Below are positions 45,263 through 54,920 of a stretch of DNA of 64,000 bases, in pieces. The notes below the pieces were generated by a model that was not told where the DNA came from, ran no database searches, and saw nothing but the letters and a program-made list of their open reading frames with translations. Position numbers and translations under genes: made by a program. Position 1 is the stretch's first letter; every line of letters begins with the position of its first letter. The stretch is from Deltaproteobacteria bacterium (GTDB lineage: Bacteria; Myxococcota_A; UBA9042; DTJE01): NCBI GenBank assembly GCA_029547805.1, contig JAKPOP010000010.1, positions 806,452 to 870,451 on the forward strand, in the 5' to 3' direction.

Positions 45263-46621
45263 ATGCCCGATCGCCGCCGCCTCAACGTCGTGATCGCCGG
45301 CCCCGGGGAGACCGGGGAGTACCTCGCCAGGCGCCTCGTCGACGAGGACCATGACGTGACGATGCTGGACGTCTCCTCGGAACGACTGGCGGATCTGGAG
45401 GCCCGCCTGGAGGTCCGGACCTGTCTGGGCCATGGGGGATCCACCGAGGCCCTCCGGAGGGCCGGGGTGACCGCCGCGGATGTCTTCGTCGCGACCAGCA
45501 ATCGCGACGACGTGAACCTCGTGTCGGCCCTGAAGGCCCGGCAACTGGGGGCCCGGTGGACGGCCGCCCTGGTGGAGGACGTCGAGGTCTTCGACGAACC
45601 GACGGGGTTCTACCCCGACTTCCTGGGCATCGACCGGGTGATGAACACGCGCTTCCTGATTGCCCGGGAGATCGCGAAGTTGATCCGGACCCGGGGGATC
45701 CTGGCCATCGACGACATCGCCGAAAACCATGCCGAGGTGGTCCAGTTCCAGGTCGCGGGAGAGACCGGGTGGACCGGCCGTCCGCTGTCCGAGCGGCTCT
45801 TCCCGGAGGAGTGCCTGCTGGTCGCCCTCCGGCGCCAGGGGGAACTGCGAATCCCCCAGGGACCGGACGCGGTGCTGCCCGGGGACGAGGTCCTCGCGGT
45901 CGGGACCCCAGAGGCCCTCGCGGTGCTGGAGGAGCGCCTGGGGCATCCGGTCCGATCCCGCCCCCGATGCCTCGTGATGGGCGGCGGCACGGTGGGGCTC
46001 GTCCTCTGCCGCCACCTGGAGCAGGTCGCCGAGTCCCTGGTGCTGATTGAACGGGAGCCGGAACGCTGCCAGGTCCTGGCCCGGGAACTGCCGCGAACCA
46101 CGGTGCTGCTCGGGGATGGGACCGACATCGAACTGCTCCGGGAGGAGGCCGTCGGATCCCTGGACGTCTTCGCCGCCGTCTCCGGAGAGGACGAACGGAA
46201 CATCATCGCGGCCCGGCTGGCCCGGGAGATGGGTGCCCGCCGGGCCATCGCCCTGGTCTCCCGCCCGGCCTACGTCGAGGTCTGCCAGCACCTGGGACTG
46301 GAGGTCGCCGTGAGCCCCCGGGTGCTGGTCGCCCGGGAGGTGCTCCGGATGGTCGTCACCTCGGGACTCGTGGAGACGAGCCCGGTGATGGGCGGCGCTG
46401 CGGAACTGATGGAGGCCGTCGTCTCGGACCGTTCCCGGGTGGCGAGGCGAACCCTCCGGGAGGCGAACCTCCCGCGGGGAGTCGTGGTGGCCGGCCTCGT
46501 CGATTCCTCCCACCGCTTTCGGATCCCCCACGGCGACTCGGTACTGGAGCCGGGCTTCCGGGCCATCCTGTTCGGGCGTCCCACGGTCCGCACCCAGATC
46601 CAGGTCCTCTTCCGGGGATAG
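45263..46621 (+). CDS. trkA: Trk potassium uptake regulatory protein TrkA
   Basis: Cytoplasmic NAD(H)-binding gating subunit of the Trk potassium system, 452 residues. It has two RCK halves, each a Rossmann domain plus a C domain: the first with IAGPGETGEYLARRL, the second with VMGGGTVGLVLCRHL, each followed by an acidic residue ending the second strand. The start ATG 45263 gives a protein that begins directly at the first Rossmann strand. The trkH gene starts three bases after the stop, so the pair is an operon and the two products form one complex. Confidence 0.95.
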   Translation: MPDRRRLNVVIAGPGETGEYLARRLVDEDHDVTMLDVSSERLADLEARLEVRTCLGHGGSTEALRRAGVTAADVFVATSNRDDVNLVSALKARQLGARWTAALVEDVEVFDEPTGFYPDFLGIDRVMNTRFLIAREIAKLIRTRGILAIDDIAENHAEVVQFQVAGETGWTGRPLSERLFPEECLLVALRRQGELRIPQGPDAVLPGDEVLAVGTPEALAVLEERLGHPVRSRPRCLVMGGGTVGLVLCRHLEQVAESLVLIEREPERCQVLARELPRTTVLLGDGTDIELLREEAVGSLDVFAAVSGEDERNIIAARLAREMGARRAIALVSRPAYVEVCQHLGLEVAVSPRVLVAREVLRMVVTSGLVETSPVMGGAAELMEAVVSDRSRVARRTLREANLPRGVVVAGLVDSSHRFRIPHGDSVLEPGFRAILFGRPTVRTQIQVLFRG

Positions 46622-46624
46622 ACG

Positions 46625-48070
46625 ATGCAGGGCCGGGCAATCCTCCGGAGCCTCGGGTCCCTCTGGGTGGTCATCGCCATCGCTCAGGGGACCTCCCTGG
46701 TCCCCGCCCTGTGGTTCCGAGAGTGGACGCTGGTGGTCCCGCTGCTGGCCTCGACGGCCCTCTCGGCGGCCTGCGGCCTGGGTACCCGGTTCCTGGGGCC
46801 CCTCGACCCCCGCACCCTGGGACGGCGGGAGGCCTTCGCCGTCGTGGCGCTGGGCTGGGTCAGCGTCAGCCTGCTGGGGGCCGTCCCCTACGTGCTGAGC
46901 GGGGCACTGCCCAGCCCGGTGGACGCGTTCTTCGAGTCGGTGTCGGGGTTCACGACCACCGGGTCCAGCGTGGTGGCCGAGCCCGAGTCCCTTCCCCGAG
47001 CGCTGCTCTATTGGCGGGCCCTGACCCAGTGGCTCGGGGGCATGGGAATCATCGTGCTCTTCCTGGCGGTGTTCACCCAGTTGGGCATCGGGGCTCGCTT
47101 CCTGTTCCACTCGGAGGTCCCGGGGCCCCTGAAGGAGACCCTGACGCCCCACGTCCGGGACACCTCGGCGGCCCTGTGGCGCATCTACGGTGCCATGACC
47201 CTGGCCCAGACGGTGCTCCTGTGGGTCTCGGGAATGGACCTCTTCGACGCCCTGCTCCATGCCTTCACGACCCTCTCGACGGGGGGGTTCTCCACCCGGG
47301 CGGCCAGCCTGGCCCACTGGAACGGCACCGCCGCCCCGCTGATCACGCTGGTCTTCATGGTGCTGGCGGGGCTCAACTTCTCCCTCTACCAGCACCTGAC
47401 CCACGGCCATGCACGACCGCTGATCCGGGACCGAGAGACCCGGCTCTACCTGGCGCTGCTGGCCATCGCGACCCTGCTGGTGGCCATCGACATCCGGTCC
47501 CTGTGTTCGGGGGTTGGAGAGGCCCTGTTCCAGGCGGCGTTCCAGGTCGCCTCCCTGATGACGACCACCGGTTTCGTGACCGACGACTTCGACCGGTATC
47601 CGGACTTCTCGCGGATCCTGCTCGTGGTGCTGATGATGGTGGGAGCCAGCGCCGGGTCCACGGCCGGGGGCATCAAGGTGGTGCGGCTGCTGCTGCTGGC
47701 CCGCCTGGCCCACCGGTCCCTCTATCGGCTGGTCCGGCCCCAGGTGGTGATGCCGATCCGGATCGGCGACCGGGTCGTGCCGGAGACCGCAGTGATGGAG
47801 GTGTCGGGGTTCTTCGTGATCTACCTGACGGTCTTCGCCGTGGCGGCCCTCTACGTGGCCGGGCGGGGAATCGACGCCGCAACGGCCCTCTCGAGCGTCG
47901 CCGCGACGCTCGGCAACATCGGCCCGGGCCTGGCCCAGGTGGGGGCAATCCGACATTACGGAGACCTCCCGGCGGACGTGAAGACCCTGCTCTCGCTGCT
48001 GATGCTGCTGGGCCGACTGGAACTGATGACCCCGCTCGCCCTGCTGCTCCCGGTGACCTGGCGGCGCTGA
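46625..48070 (+). CDS. trkH: Trk potassium transporter membrane subunit TrkH
   Basis: Integral membrane potassium channel-like subunit, 481 residues. The four pore-loop repeats with selectivity-filter Gly are visible as TTTGSSVV, LSTGGFST, TTTGFVTD and LGNIGPGL. About ten membrane helices are predicted by hydrophobicity, and the GASAGSTAGGIKVVR segment after the third repeat is the conserved intramembrane loop. It is paired with trkA upstream, and a hairpin with a T run after the stop may end the transcript. Confidence 0.96.
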   Translation: MQGRAILRSLGSLWVVIAIAQGTSLVPALWFREWTLVVPLLASTALSAACGLGTRFLGPLDPRTLGRREAFAVVALGWVSVSLLGAVPYVLSGALPSPVDAFFESVSGFTTTGSSVVAEPESLPRALLYWRALTQWLGGMGIIVLFLAVFTQLGIGARFLFHSEVPGPLKETLTPHVRDTSAALWRIYGAMTLAQTVLLWVSGMDLFDALLHAFTTLSTGGFSTRAASLAHWNGTAAPLITLVFMVLAGLNFSLYQHLTHGHARPLIRDRETRLYLALLAIATLLVAIDIRSLCSGVGEALFQAAFQVASLMTTTGFVTDDFDRYPDFSRILLVVLMMVGASAGSTAGGIKVVRLLLLARLAHRSLYRLVRPQVVMPIRIGDRVVPETAVMEVSGFFVIYLTVFAVAALYVAGRGIDAATALSSVAATLGNIGPGLAQVGAIRHYGDLPADVKTLLSLLMLLGRLELMTPLALLLPVTWRR

Positions 48071-48079
48071 TCCCCCGGG

Positions 48080-48107
48080 AACCGCCCCGGGCCAGTTCGC
48101 GGTTTTT
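48080..48107 (+). terminator. possible intrinsic terminator after trkH
   Basis: AACCGC (48080-48085) can pair with GCGGTT (48099-48104), leaving a 13-base loop, and the 3' arm runs into five T residues (48103-48107). The stem is short, but the T run is unusual in this GC-rich sequence, and it lies 10 bases after the trkH stop. Confidence 0.5.
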
Positions 48108-48145
48108 CTGGGATACTGGAAGGGTCTCTCCCTGAGAGAGCCACG

Positions 48146-50002
48146 ATGCGTTCCCCCTTCTCCTCGGGCTCCGTCCGCCGGCCGTCCCGGTCCTGCCGGT
48201 GGTGGGTCCTCCTGCTGGTGGCCACCGGGTCCTGCCGAAATCCCGTCACCCCTCTGTCCGACGGCCCGCCGGGACAGGCCGACACCGGGCCGGACCCCGC
48301 CCCCGAGGTCCGGGAGGACCCCGGGAAGGCCCGGGAGGACCTCCCCCGGGAGGCCACCGGGACCGTCGAGGAGGCCTCCGACGCCCTCCCGGCCGACCCC
48401 GGGGAAGCCCCCGACACCCCGGAGGTCCCGGTCGCCACGGACCCCGGCGGGGCCCCGGACCCGGGCAATCCGGCCCCCTGCCCCGACGGGACCCCTCGGA
48501 TGGCCTTCCAGCCGGCGGAGGATCGGCCCCAGTGGTTCGCCACGGCCGCCGACCTGGTGATCCCGACCACCACGGGTCCGAGGCGCCTGGCCGACCTCTG
48601 GACCGGGTGCGGGAGCCTGCTGTTCGTCCCCGACAGGCCACGTCAGAACACTGGCTGGCCCGACACCCTGTTCCAGTACGACGTGAACCTGCTGCTTCAT
48701 CGCCTCCCCTCGTCGGCCCAGGTCCTGCTGCTGTCGATCCAGGACGACGCCGAGGCCCGCCGGCAGACCCTCGACCGGCTCCAGGGGGCCATCGACGCCT
48801 ACCTGGAGGGCCTTCAGGGCCCGGAGGCCGAGGACCTGCGCGGGAGGATTCACCTGGTCACCGAGGCGGGAGGCGACCTGCCCGGCTGGCTCGGGGCCCT
48901 GATCCGGTCCCCGGGGTGGGGCGTGGCCGTCGATCGTTTCCAACGCATCCGCTTCCTCGGGTCCTTCGCCGACCCCTCCCGCTACGACCCCTCCCGTCAG
49001 TGGTTCGGGCCGAACCTCGCCATGGTGGCCAACGAGGCCCGCTACTACGACTTCGAGGCCCGCCGGGAGGCGGACCTCCAGGGGCGTCCCGCCCGGGTGA
49101 TCCCGGTCTTCCAGGGGCAGGTCCTGGCGGACCCCCAGTGGGCCGGCGTCCAGGGCATCGCGGAGGTCGCGCTCCCCGACGCCTTGACGATGGCGGCGAT
49201 GGACACGCTGGAAGCGGACCTGACGCTCGACTGCGACGGGAACGGCGAGTACGGGACCTGTCCCCCCTGGGACTACCTGGTCCACCTGCGCCTCTGCGAC
49301 CGGGAGGACCCGGACCGATGCGAAATGGAGATCGGGCGCTGGGTGACCACCTACCACCGATGGGGACGCTGGGTCCATGACCTCTCGCCGCTGATTCCCC
49401 TGATCCGGGACGGCGGTACCCGGCGACTGGCGTTCTATACCCAGCAGCCGTACCGGGTGACCCTGTCCCTCCGGATCCGGGACTCGGGAAAGGCCACCCG
49501 GCCCGTGGAGGCCCGCTTCCTGTTCGAGGGCGGTCCCTTCGACCCGTCCTACAACGACCGGCACCCGCCCCGGGTCGAGGCCATCCCGCCCGAGGCGGCC
49601 CGGGTGCTGCTGGCCTTCGCGGTCACCGGACATGGCGGCGTCGAACCGGGGAACTGCGCCGAGTTCTGCCGGACGGAACACCACTTCACGGTCAACGGCC
49701 ACGACCACGAGGTGTCGTTCCCCGAGGCGGGCAGCTCGTTCGGCTGCATGGACGAGGTGGACCAGGGCACGGTCCCGAACCAGTACGGCACCTGGTGGCA
49801 TGGCCGGAACGGCTGGTGCCCCGGGCGCGAGGTGCCCTTGCGGACGCTGGACGTCACCGCCGACGTGACCCCCGGGACCGACGCGGTCTTCGAGTACCGC
49901 AGCCTTTACCAGGGCCAGCCGTACCCGGGGACCGGGGCCGCCCTGGTGCTGTCTTCGTGGCTGGTCGTCGAGGTTCCCCGGCAGGGCCCGCCGGGGTCCT
50001 GA
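48146..50002 (+). CDS. PNGase F-like exported lipoprotein
   Basis: 618 residues. An N-terminal signal with a lipobox-like TGSC is followed by a long acidic linker to about residue 110. The middle part is unfamiliar. The C-terminal half matches the two jelly-roll domains of peptide-N-glycosidase F, which removes N-linked glycans from Asn: TCPPWDYLVHLRLCD with Asp376, MEIGRWVTTYHRWGRWVHDLS, then GGVEPGNCAEFC with Glu506, HHFTVNGH, and GRNGWCPGREV. These places correspond to the catalytic Asp and Glu regions of the Elizabethkingia enzyme, though I cannot align exactly. Role inferred: release of glycans from host or prey glycoproteins at the cell surface. Confidence 0.82.
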   Translation: MRSPFSSGSVRRPSRSCRWWVLLLVATGSCRNPVTPLSDGPPGQADTGPDPAPEVREDPGKAREDLPREATGTVEEASDALPADPGEAPDTPEVPVATDPGGAPDPGNPAPCPDGTPRMAFQPAEDRPQWFATAADLVIPTTTGPRRLADLWTGCGSLLFVPDRPRQNTGWPDTLFQYDVNLLLHRLPSSAQVLLLSIQDDAEARRQTLDRLQGAIDAYLEGLQGPEAEDLRGRIHLVTEAGGDLPGWLGALIRSPGWGVAVDRFQRIRFLGSFADPSRYDPSRQWFGPNLAMVANEARYYDFEARREADLQGRPARVIPVFQGQVLADPQWAGVQGIAEVALPDALTMAAMDTLEADLTLDCDGNGEYGTCPPWDYLVHLRLCDREDPDRCEMEIGRWVTTYHRWGRWVHDLSPLIPLIRDGGTRRLAFYTQQPYRVTLSLRIRDSGKATRPVEARFLFEGGPFDPSYNDRHPPRVEAIPPEAARVLLAFAVTGHGGVEPGNCAEFCRTEHHFTVNGHDHEVSFPEAGSSFGCMDEVDQGTVPNQYGTWWHGRNGWCPGREVPLRTLDVTADVTPGTDAVFEYRSLYQGQPYPGTGAALVLSSWLVVEVPRQGPPGS

Positions 50003-50099
50003 CCGTCCCCGGGGCCGGTCCGGCGGCCCGCGCCCCCCTTGGCAGGACCTCGGGAAACGTGGTTCCATCGCGCAGGCGCCCAGGGACGGGAGGATCGGC

Positions 50100-50687
50100 A
50101 TGTGGGAGGCCTACCGGACAGCAGCGATGGATCACCCCTTCTGGATGGCGGCCCTGCAGTTCGCGGTGCTGGGGACGCTGGGGGAGGTCCTCTCGGCCCG
50201 GATCCGCCAGGGGGCCTTCGGTCCCGGGATCCGACCCACCCGCCTGGGCCTCAAGGCCCTGGGCTGGGCCCTGCTGGGGATCTACATCAAGGGGATGTTC
50301 CTGGTGGCCGGGGCGGGAGTCCGGGAACTGGCGGCCCACGGAGTCCTTCCGGCCTTCGTGGCGGAGGAGGCCCTGGGCCCCGGCCCGCTCCTGGTCCAGG
50401 CCCTCAGCGCCTCGGTGCTCATGAACGTGATGCTGGGACCCTCGATGGTGCTGCTGCACCGCCTCTGGGACAACGGGCTGGACCGGATGCTGGGGCTGGT
50501 CCCGGCAGGATGGAAGGGCATCGACCAGGCCCTCTGGACGCTGGTGTGGCTCTGGATCCCGCTGCACACCTTCACCTTTACCCAGCCCCGGGAGGTCCGG
50601 GTGGGGATCGCGGCGGTGCTTTCGCTGCTGCTGGGGGTCGTGATGGGATGGACCGGTCGGCGCCGCCCCGATGCCGCAGGAGGGTAG
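50100..50687 (+). CDS. integral membrane protein of unknown function
   Basis: 195 residues with about four hydrophobic segments (WMAALQFAVLGTLGEVL, LGLKALGWALLGIYIKGMF, LLVQALSASVLMNVMLGPS, VGIAAVLSLLLGVVMGW). The motif LGPSMVLLHRLWDNGLD recalls the GPxxHxWYxxLD box of Mpv17/PMP22 proteins, but only loosely, so no family is assigned. The start has a GGGAGG site in the preceding bases. Its 3' end overlaps the next glycosyltransferase gene, or ends just before it if that gene starts at TTG 50692. Confidence 0.65.
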   Translation: MWEAYRTAAMDHPFWMAALQFAVLGTLGEVLSARIRQGAFGPGIRPTRLGLKALGWALLGIYIKGMFLVAGAGVRELAAHGVLPAFVAEEALGPGPLLVQALSASVLMNVMLGPSMVLLHRLWDNGLDRMLGLVPAGWKGIDQALWTLVWLWIPLHTFTFTQPREVRVGIAAVLSLLLGVVMGWTGRRRPDAAGG

Positions 50688-52374
50688 GACGTTGGATGCC
50701 GGGACCCGTCGGATGCTGGCGGTCACCGGGTCGGCGGCACTGGCGATGCTGGCCCTGGGCCTGCTGTCGATGCCGGACCACCTGGCCGGCTGGGACCCCA
50801 TCCAGTTTGCCCTGGGCATCGAGCGATTCGACCTGACGATGCACCGGCCCCATCCCCCAGGCTACCTGGGACATCTGGGGCTGGGAGGCCTGCTGACGGG
50901 GCTGGGGCTGACCCCGGACCGGGCCATCCTCTGGGCCAGCCTGCTGGAGTCCGTCGGGGCCGTGCTGGTCCTGGGGCTGTTGGGCCGGCGCCTCGGAGGT
51001 CCCGGGGTGGGCATGGCCGCCTCCTGGCTCCTGGCCACCCACCCCCTCCTGCTGCAGCAGGCCGTCTCGGGGGAGGTCTATCCCGCCGAGGCCCTGCTGG
51101 CAACCGGCCTGGTGCTGGCGGGGGTCTCTCTGGACCGGACCTCGAGACGGCTCCAGGTCGCGGCCTTCTGCCTGCTGCTGGGTCTTACGGGCGGGGTCCG
51201 TCAGAGCCTTCCCCTCTTCCTGGCCCCCTTCGCCCTGTGGCGCCTGTGGACCGCCCGGGGGTCCACCGGGCGAGAGGCGGCCCTCCGCCTTGGCATCGCC
51301 CTGGGGTCCGGGGCCTTGGGGATCGCCCTGTGGCTGGTGCCCCTGGCAGCCCTGTCGGGGGGGATCGGGTCCCTCTCCCGGGCCTTCGGGCGCCAGTTCT
51401 TTGAGGTCTTTGGCCGGGCCTACTCACCGCTGCTGGGAGCATCATCCGGGGCCTTTCACGCGAACCTCCAGGGCCTCTGGCGCTTCCTGGTCCAGGTCCT
51501 GTCCCTGGGAGGCGCCCTGGGGCTCCTGCTGGTCCCGCTGGCCTTCGTCCGCCGCCAGCCCATGTCGGAGTCCTCGGCGTTCCGGACCACGGCGCTGGCC
51601 TGGGCGCTGCCGCCGCTGCTCTGGTTTTCCCTGTTGTTCATCTACAAGGCAGGCCACGCGCTGCTTCTCGCTCCCCTGGCGATGCTGCTGGCGGCCCGAG
51701 TCCTCCAGGGGACGCGACCCTCCCGGGCCCCGATGCGGGACTGGTGGGTGCCAGGACTCACGGCCCTCGTGGCGGTGGGCCAAGTCGGGTGGTTCCTGGC
51801 CCCGCCGGCGGCCTGGACCCGGGTCACGGGCGACGCGGGGCTGCCGGGCATCTGGTACGGCGACCGGGAGACCGAGGCCTTCACGGGTCTGGTCCGGGAC
51901 CTGGGGAAGGGAGACCCGGAGGGAGTCCTGGTGGTGACTCGGGACGGCCGATTCTCCTTCCGCCGGGCGATGTGGCACCTGCCCGAGACCCCGGTCCAGT
52001 GGTGGATGGACCGGGACAGCACGGGGGTCCCGATGCCGGGGGTCCAGGTCTGCGAGGCCCGCCACCACGAGGTCCGGTGCGTCCCGGGCCCGGGCTTCTG
52101 GCAGGACGGCCCATTGCCGCAGCGGATGGAGATTCCCCTGGCGGAAGGCGCCCATGACGTGGTCTGGTTCGTGGACCCCCTGGGGCCCATGGCCCGGGTG
52201 CTCGACGGCCTGCCCGGCACCGCCCGGGAACGGGTCCCCGGAACTCCCTTCGAGTGCTGGCGGACCCGCCTGTCCCCGGGCCCCCTGGCGCTGGACGCGG
52301 GCCCCTATCGCCTGGTCCGGGATCTCGGGACCCCTGACGGTGGGACCCCCATCGGCCCTCCAGGAGGTCCGTGA
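50671..52374 (+). CDS. GT-C-type membrane glycosyltransferase (GT39-like)
   Basis: 567 residues with about ten membrane helices in the first two thirds and a soluble C-terminal domain. The first loop has WDPIQFALGIERFDLTMHRPHPPGY, in which an acidic residue after the first helix is the mark of GT-C enzymes that use lipid-linked sugar donors; HPPGY is typical of one group of bacterial homologues. The start is ATG 50671, overlapping the previous gene by 17 bases, or TTG 50692 with a better ribosome site (GGAGGG). Donor and acceptor unknown. It is one of two GT-C genes here with an SDR between them. Confidence 0.75.
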   Translation: MPQEGRTLDAGTRRMLAVTGSAALAMLALGLLSMPDHLAGWDPIQFALGIERFDLTMHRPHPPGYLGHLGLGGLLTGLGLTPDRAILWASLLESVGAVLVLGLLGRRLGGPGVGMAASWLLATHPLLLQQAVSGEVYPAEALLATGLVLAGVSLDRTSRRLQVAAFCLLLGLTGGVRQSLPLFLAPFALWRLWTARGSTGREAALRLGIALGSGALGIALWLVPLAALSGGIGSLSRAFGRQFFEVFGRAYSPLLGASSGAFHANLQGLWRFLVQVLSLGGALGLLLVPLAFVRRQPMSESSAFRTTALAWALPPLLWFSLLFIYKAGHALLLAPLAMLLAARVLQGTRPSRAPMRDWWVPGLTALVAVGQVGWFLAPPAAWTRVTGDAGLPGIWYGDRETEAFTGLVRDLGKGDPEGVLVVTRDGRFSFRRAMWHLPETPVQWWMDRDSTGVPMPGVQVCEARHHEVRCVPGPGFWQDGPLPQRMEIPLAEGAHDVVWFVDPLGPMARVLDGLPGTARERVPGTPFECWRTRLSPGPLALDAGPYRLVRDLGTPDGGTPIGPPGGP

Positions 52375-52431
52375 TAGGATGGGCGCCACGGGGAGGTCCC
52401 GGGTCGTCACATCCTGCCGAGGAGGCGTGTC

Positions 52432-53202
52432 ATGGACTGCAAGGACAAGGTGGCCGTGATCACCGGAGGGGCTTCGGGCATCGGGCTCGCGATGGCCAGG
52501 ACGTTTGCCGGGAAGGGCGCGAAGGTCGTCATCGCCGACATCCAGCAGGGAGCCCTGGACGAGGCCGTGGCGGGGCTGCAGGCCCAGGGATTCCAGGCCC
52601 TGGGCGTGACCTGCGACGTGCGGTCCGAGGAGCAGGTCGCGGCACTGATGGACCGGGCGGTGGCGACCTTCGGGGGCCTGGACATCTGCGTGGCCAATGC
52701 GGGCATCCTCCGGGACGGCCTGCTGCTGAAGGTGGACAAGGAGACCCGCAAGGTCGTCAGCAAGATGCCCCTGGACCAGTGGCAGAGCGTGATCGACGTG
52801 AACCTGACGGGGGTCTTCCTGACGGGCCGGGAGGCGGCGGCACGGATGGTGGACCTGGGGCGCGGCGGGGTCCTGATCCTGCTGAGTTCCATCAGCCGGG
52901 CAGGCAACTTCGGTCAAACCAACTACTCGGCGGCGAAGGCCGGCGTGGTGGCGATGACGGTCGCCTGGTCGAAGGAACTGGCCCGCTTTGGGATCCGGGT
53001 CAACGCCATCGCCCCGGGTTTCATCGAGACGCCGATGGTGATGAAGGACATGAAGCCCGAGGCCCTGGAGCGCTTCAAGGCCACGATCCCGGTGGGCCGG
53101 CTGGGCCGCCCGGAGGAGATCGCCCAGGCGGCGGCCTTCCTGGTCGAGTGCGACCTCTGCACCGGGTCCACGGTGGACGTCACCGGAGGGATCCGCCTCT
53201 GA
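52432..53202 (+). CDS. short-chain dehydrogenase/reductase, FabG-like
   Basis: 256-residue classical SDR using NAD(P)H. The cofactor loop is [10 protein letters not shown], the NAG motif is VANAG, and the catalytic triad appears as Ser in LLSSIS, with YSAAK giving Tyr and Lys; the end VDVTGGIRL is typical of FabG. A short insertion ([20 protein letters not shown]) follows the NAG motif, a feature of a FabG-like subgroup. The true substrate, an acyl-ACP/CoA or other alcohol, cannot be told. The start ATG at 52432 follows a GGAGG site. It stands between two membrane glycosyltransferase genes. Confidence 0.88.
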   Translation: MDCKDKVAVITGGASGIGLAMARTFAGKGAKVVIADIQQGALDEAVAGLQAQGFQALGVTCDVRSEEQVAALMDRAVATFGGLDICVANAGILRDGLLLKVDKETRKVVSKMPLDQWQSVIDVNLTGVFLTGREAAARMVDLGRGGVLILLSSISRAGNFGQTNYSAAKAGVVAMTVAWSKELARFGIRVNAIAPGFIETPMVMKDMKPEALERFKATIPVGRLGRPEEIAQAAAFLVECDLCTGSTVDVTGGIRL

Positions 53203-53281
53203 CGCCTGGATTTCGGAAAAATCCTACGGGAACCATGGGTTGGTGTCGGTAAATCGGTGACGGTCCCCGGGGGAGGTGGCC

Positions 53282-54901
53282 ATGGAAGGGAGGGTGCGGG
53301 AGGCCGATGGCGCCCCCTCCCTGTGGCCCGACACACCGGTGGTGCGGCGGGTCTGCGGGGCCCTGGCGGGAGTGGCGGCCCTCTGGGCCGTGGTGCTGCA
53401 CGCCACGGGCCCCGTGCTCCCCTACGATGACGCCTACATCACGTTCCGGTATGCGGACCATCTCGCCGAGGGCCTGGGCCCGGTCTACAACGAAGGGGAA
53501 CGGGTCTTCGGGTCCTCGAGCCCCCTCTACGTGGCCTGGCTGGCCCTCGGAAAGACCCTCCTGCCCGGGGTCCCGACACCGGACCTGGCGGTCCGGGGCA
53601 ACCTCCTGTGGCTGCTGGCCGCAGGGGCGGCTCTCCTCTGGCTGGTCCGCGTCGCCACGGGGAATGGGGCCCTCGGGGCCTTCGGAGCGGCGGTCTTCCT
53701 GCTGAACCCCCAGGTGGTGGCCGTCTCCCTCGGGGGCATGGAGACGCTGGCCTTCGTCACCCTGGCGATGGCCACCCTGGCGGCGGGTATCCGGGGCCGG
53801 GCGGCCATCGCCGGATCCCTGGCGGGACTGGCCCTGCTGGCCCGACCCGAGGCCCTGATCCTCCCGGTGGCGATCCTGCCCGGTCTGGTCCTTCGGGGCC
53901 GCCGCCCCCTGCTGGTGGCGGCCCTGGCCTGGGCGGCCGTGGCGGCCCTGTGGGTCCTGCCGGCCACCGCCTGGTTCGGCACGCCGATCCCCCACTCGGT
54001 GCTGGCGAAGGCCCGCCCCCTCTACCCCCTGCCGCCCCTGGGGTCCCTGTCGCTGTTCTCCTGGTGGACGGGGCGGTGGGCCTTCGGGGGCCTCGGGGAG
54101 TCCCTGGGGCACCTCCGGACGCTGCCCGTGATCCTGCTCTCCATCGGCGCCACGGTGCCCTGGCTGGCCCGGTCACCGGGCCGGGACCGGCGGGGCTGGG
54201 CCATCCCCGTGGCCTGGTTCGCAATCCTCGCGTTCTATGGCCTGGGGAACCCGCTCCCCTTCGAGTGGTACTGGCCCTGCCTCTGGGTCTTCCTGCTGGT
54301 GCTGCTGGTCACGGGGCTTCCGGCCCTGGTGCCGAGGACCGTCTCCCGCCCGGGGGTCGCCGCGGCCATGACGGGCCTCGTGGGGGCCTGGCTGCTGCTG
54401 GTCACGATGGCCCCCTGGGGTCGGACCTGCGACGGGGGCCCCCCGGACCAGGACCTGCCGCCGGCCTCCCAGGTCGCCTGCGACCCCTCCCGGCTCCGGA
54501 TCCTGGCCTACCGGGAGGCCGCCCGGCGGATCGCCCAGGAGGCCCTCCCGGGAGAGACCCTCTCGGGGCCGGAGATCGGCGCCCTGGGCTACGACTACCC
54601 GGGCAAGGTGCTGGACGCCTGCGGGCTCGTGAGCCCCGAGGCCCTGCCCTTCCTCCCGGTGCCCCCGGACCAGCGGGCCTCTCCGATCGACGGGGCCATC
54701 TCGACGGACTTCGTCCAGGCCCTCCGCCCGGACTGGGTGGCGTTCCTGCCGTTCTTCGCCAGGGCGAGCCTGCTCCGATCCTCCTGGTTTGAGCGGCACT
54801 ACCGCCCGGCCTTTTCGGTTCCCCTGCCCACCCCCTGCTGGGGGTCCCGCGCCGTCGAGGTCTATCGACGGGTGCCCGACGAGGGACGGCCCGGGACCTG
54901 A
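53282..54901 (+). CDS. GT-C-type membrane glycosyltransferase
   Basis: 539 residues with about nine to ten membrane helices and a C-terminal soluble part. The first periplasmic loop has LPYDDAYITFRYADHLAEG, then GPVYNEGERVFGSSSPLY; the DDAYI acidic pair after helix one is the GT-C catalytic signature in a group of bacterial mannosyl- or arabinosyltransferase-like proteins. GGGAGG stands five bases before the ATG at 53282, preferred to a GTG two codons earlier. It probably adds a sugar from a polyprenyl donor to an envelope glycan. It converges with the MMPL gene. Confidence 0.75.
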   Translation: MEGRVREADGAPSLWPDTPVVRRVCGALAGVAALWAVVLHATGPVLPYDDAYITFRYADHLAEGLGPVYNEGERVFGSSSPLYVAWLALGKTLLPGVPTPDLAVRGNLLWLLAAGAALLWLVRVATGNGALGAFGAAVFLLNPQVVAVSLGGMETLAFVTLAMATLAAGIRGRAAIAGSLAGLALLARPEALILPVAILPGLVLRGRRPLLVAALAWAAVAALWVLPATAWFGTPIPHSVLAKARPLYPLPPLGSLSLFSWWTGRWAFGGLGESLGHLRTLPVILLSIGATVPWLARSPGRDRRGWAIPVAWFAILAFYGLGNPLPFEWYWPCLWVFLLVLLVTGLPALVPRTVSRPGVAAAMTGLVGAWLLLVTMAPWGRTCDGGPPDQDLPPASQVACDPSRLRILAYREAARRIAQEALPGETLSGPEIGALGYDYPGKVLDACGLVSPEALPFLPVPPDQRASPIDGAISTDFVQALRPDWVAFLPFFARASLLRSSWFERHYRPAFSVPLPTPCWGSRAVEVYRRVPDEGRPGT

Positions 54902-54920
54902 GGCCCCGCCTGCATGCGCC

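Noticed and set aside
44996-50101. Open frame of about 1700 codons on the minus strand opposite trkA, trkH and the PNGase F-like gene
   Set aside because: Antisense shadow of three recognisable genes; no signal or domain, low complexity.
50100-50687. Mpv17/PMP22 family membrane protein
   Set aside because: Only one loosely similar box (LGPSMVLLHRLWDNGLD); the rest does not fit clearly.
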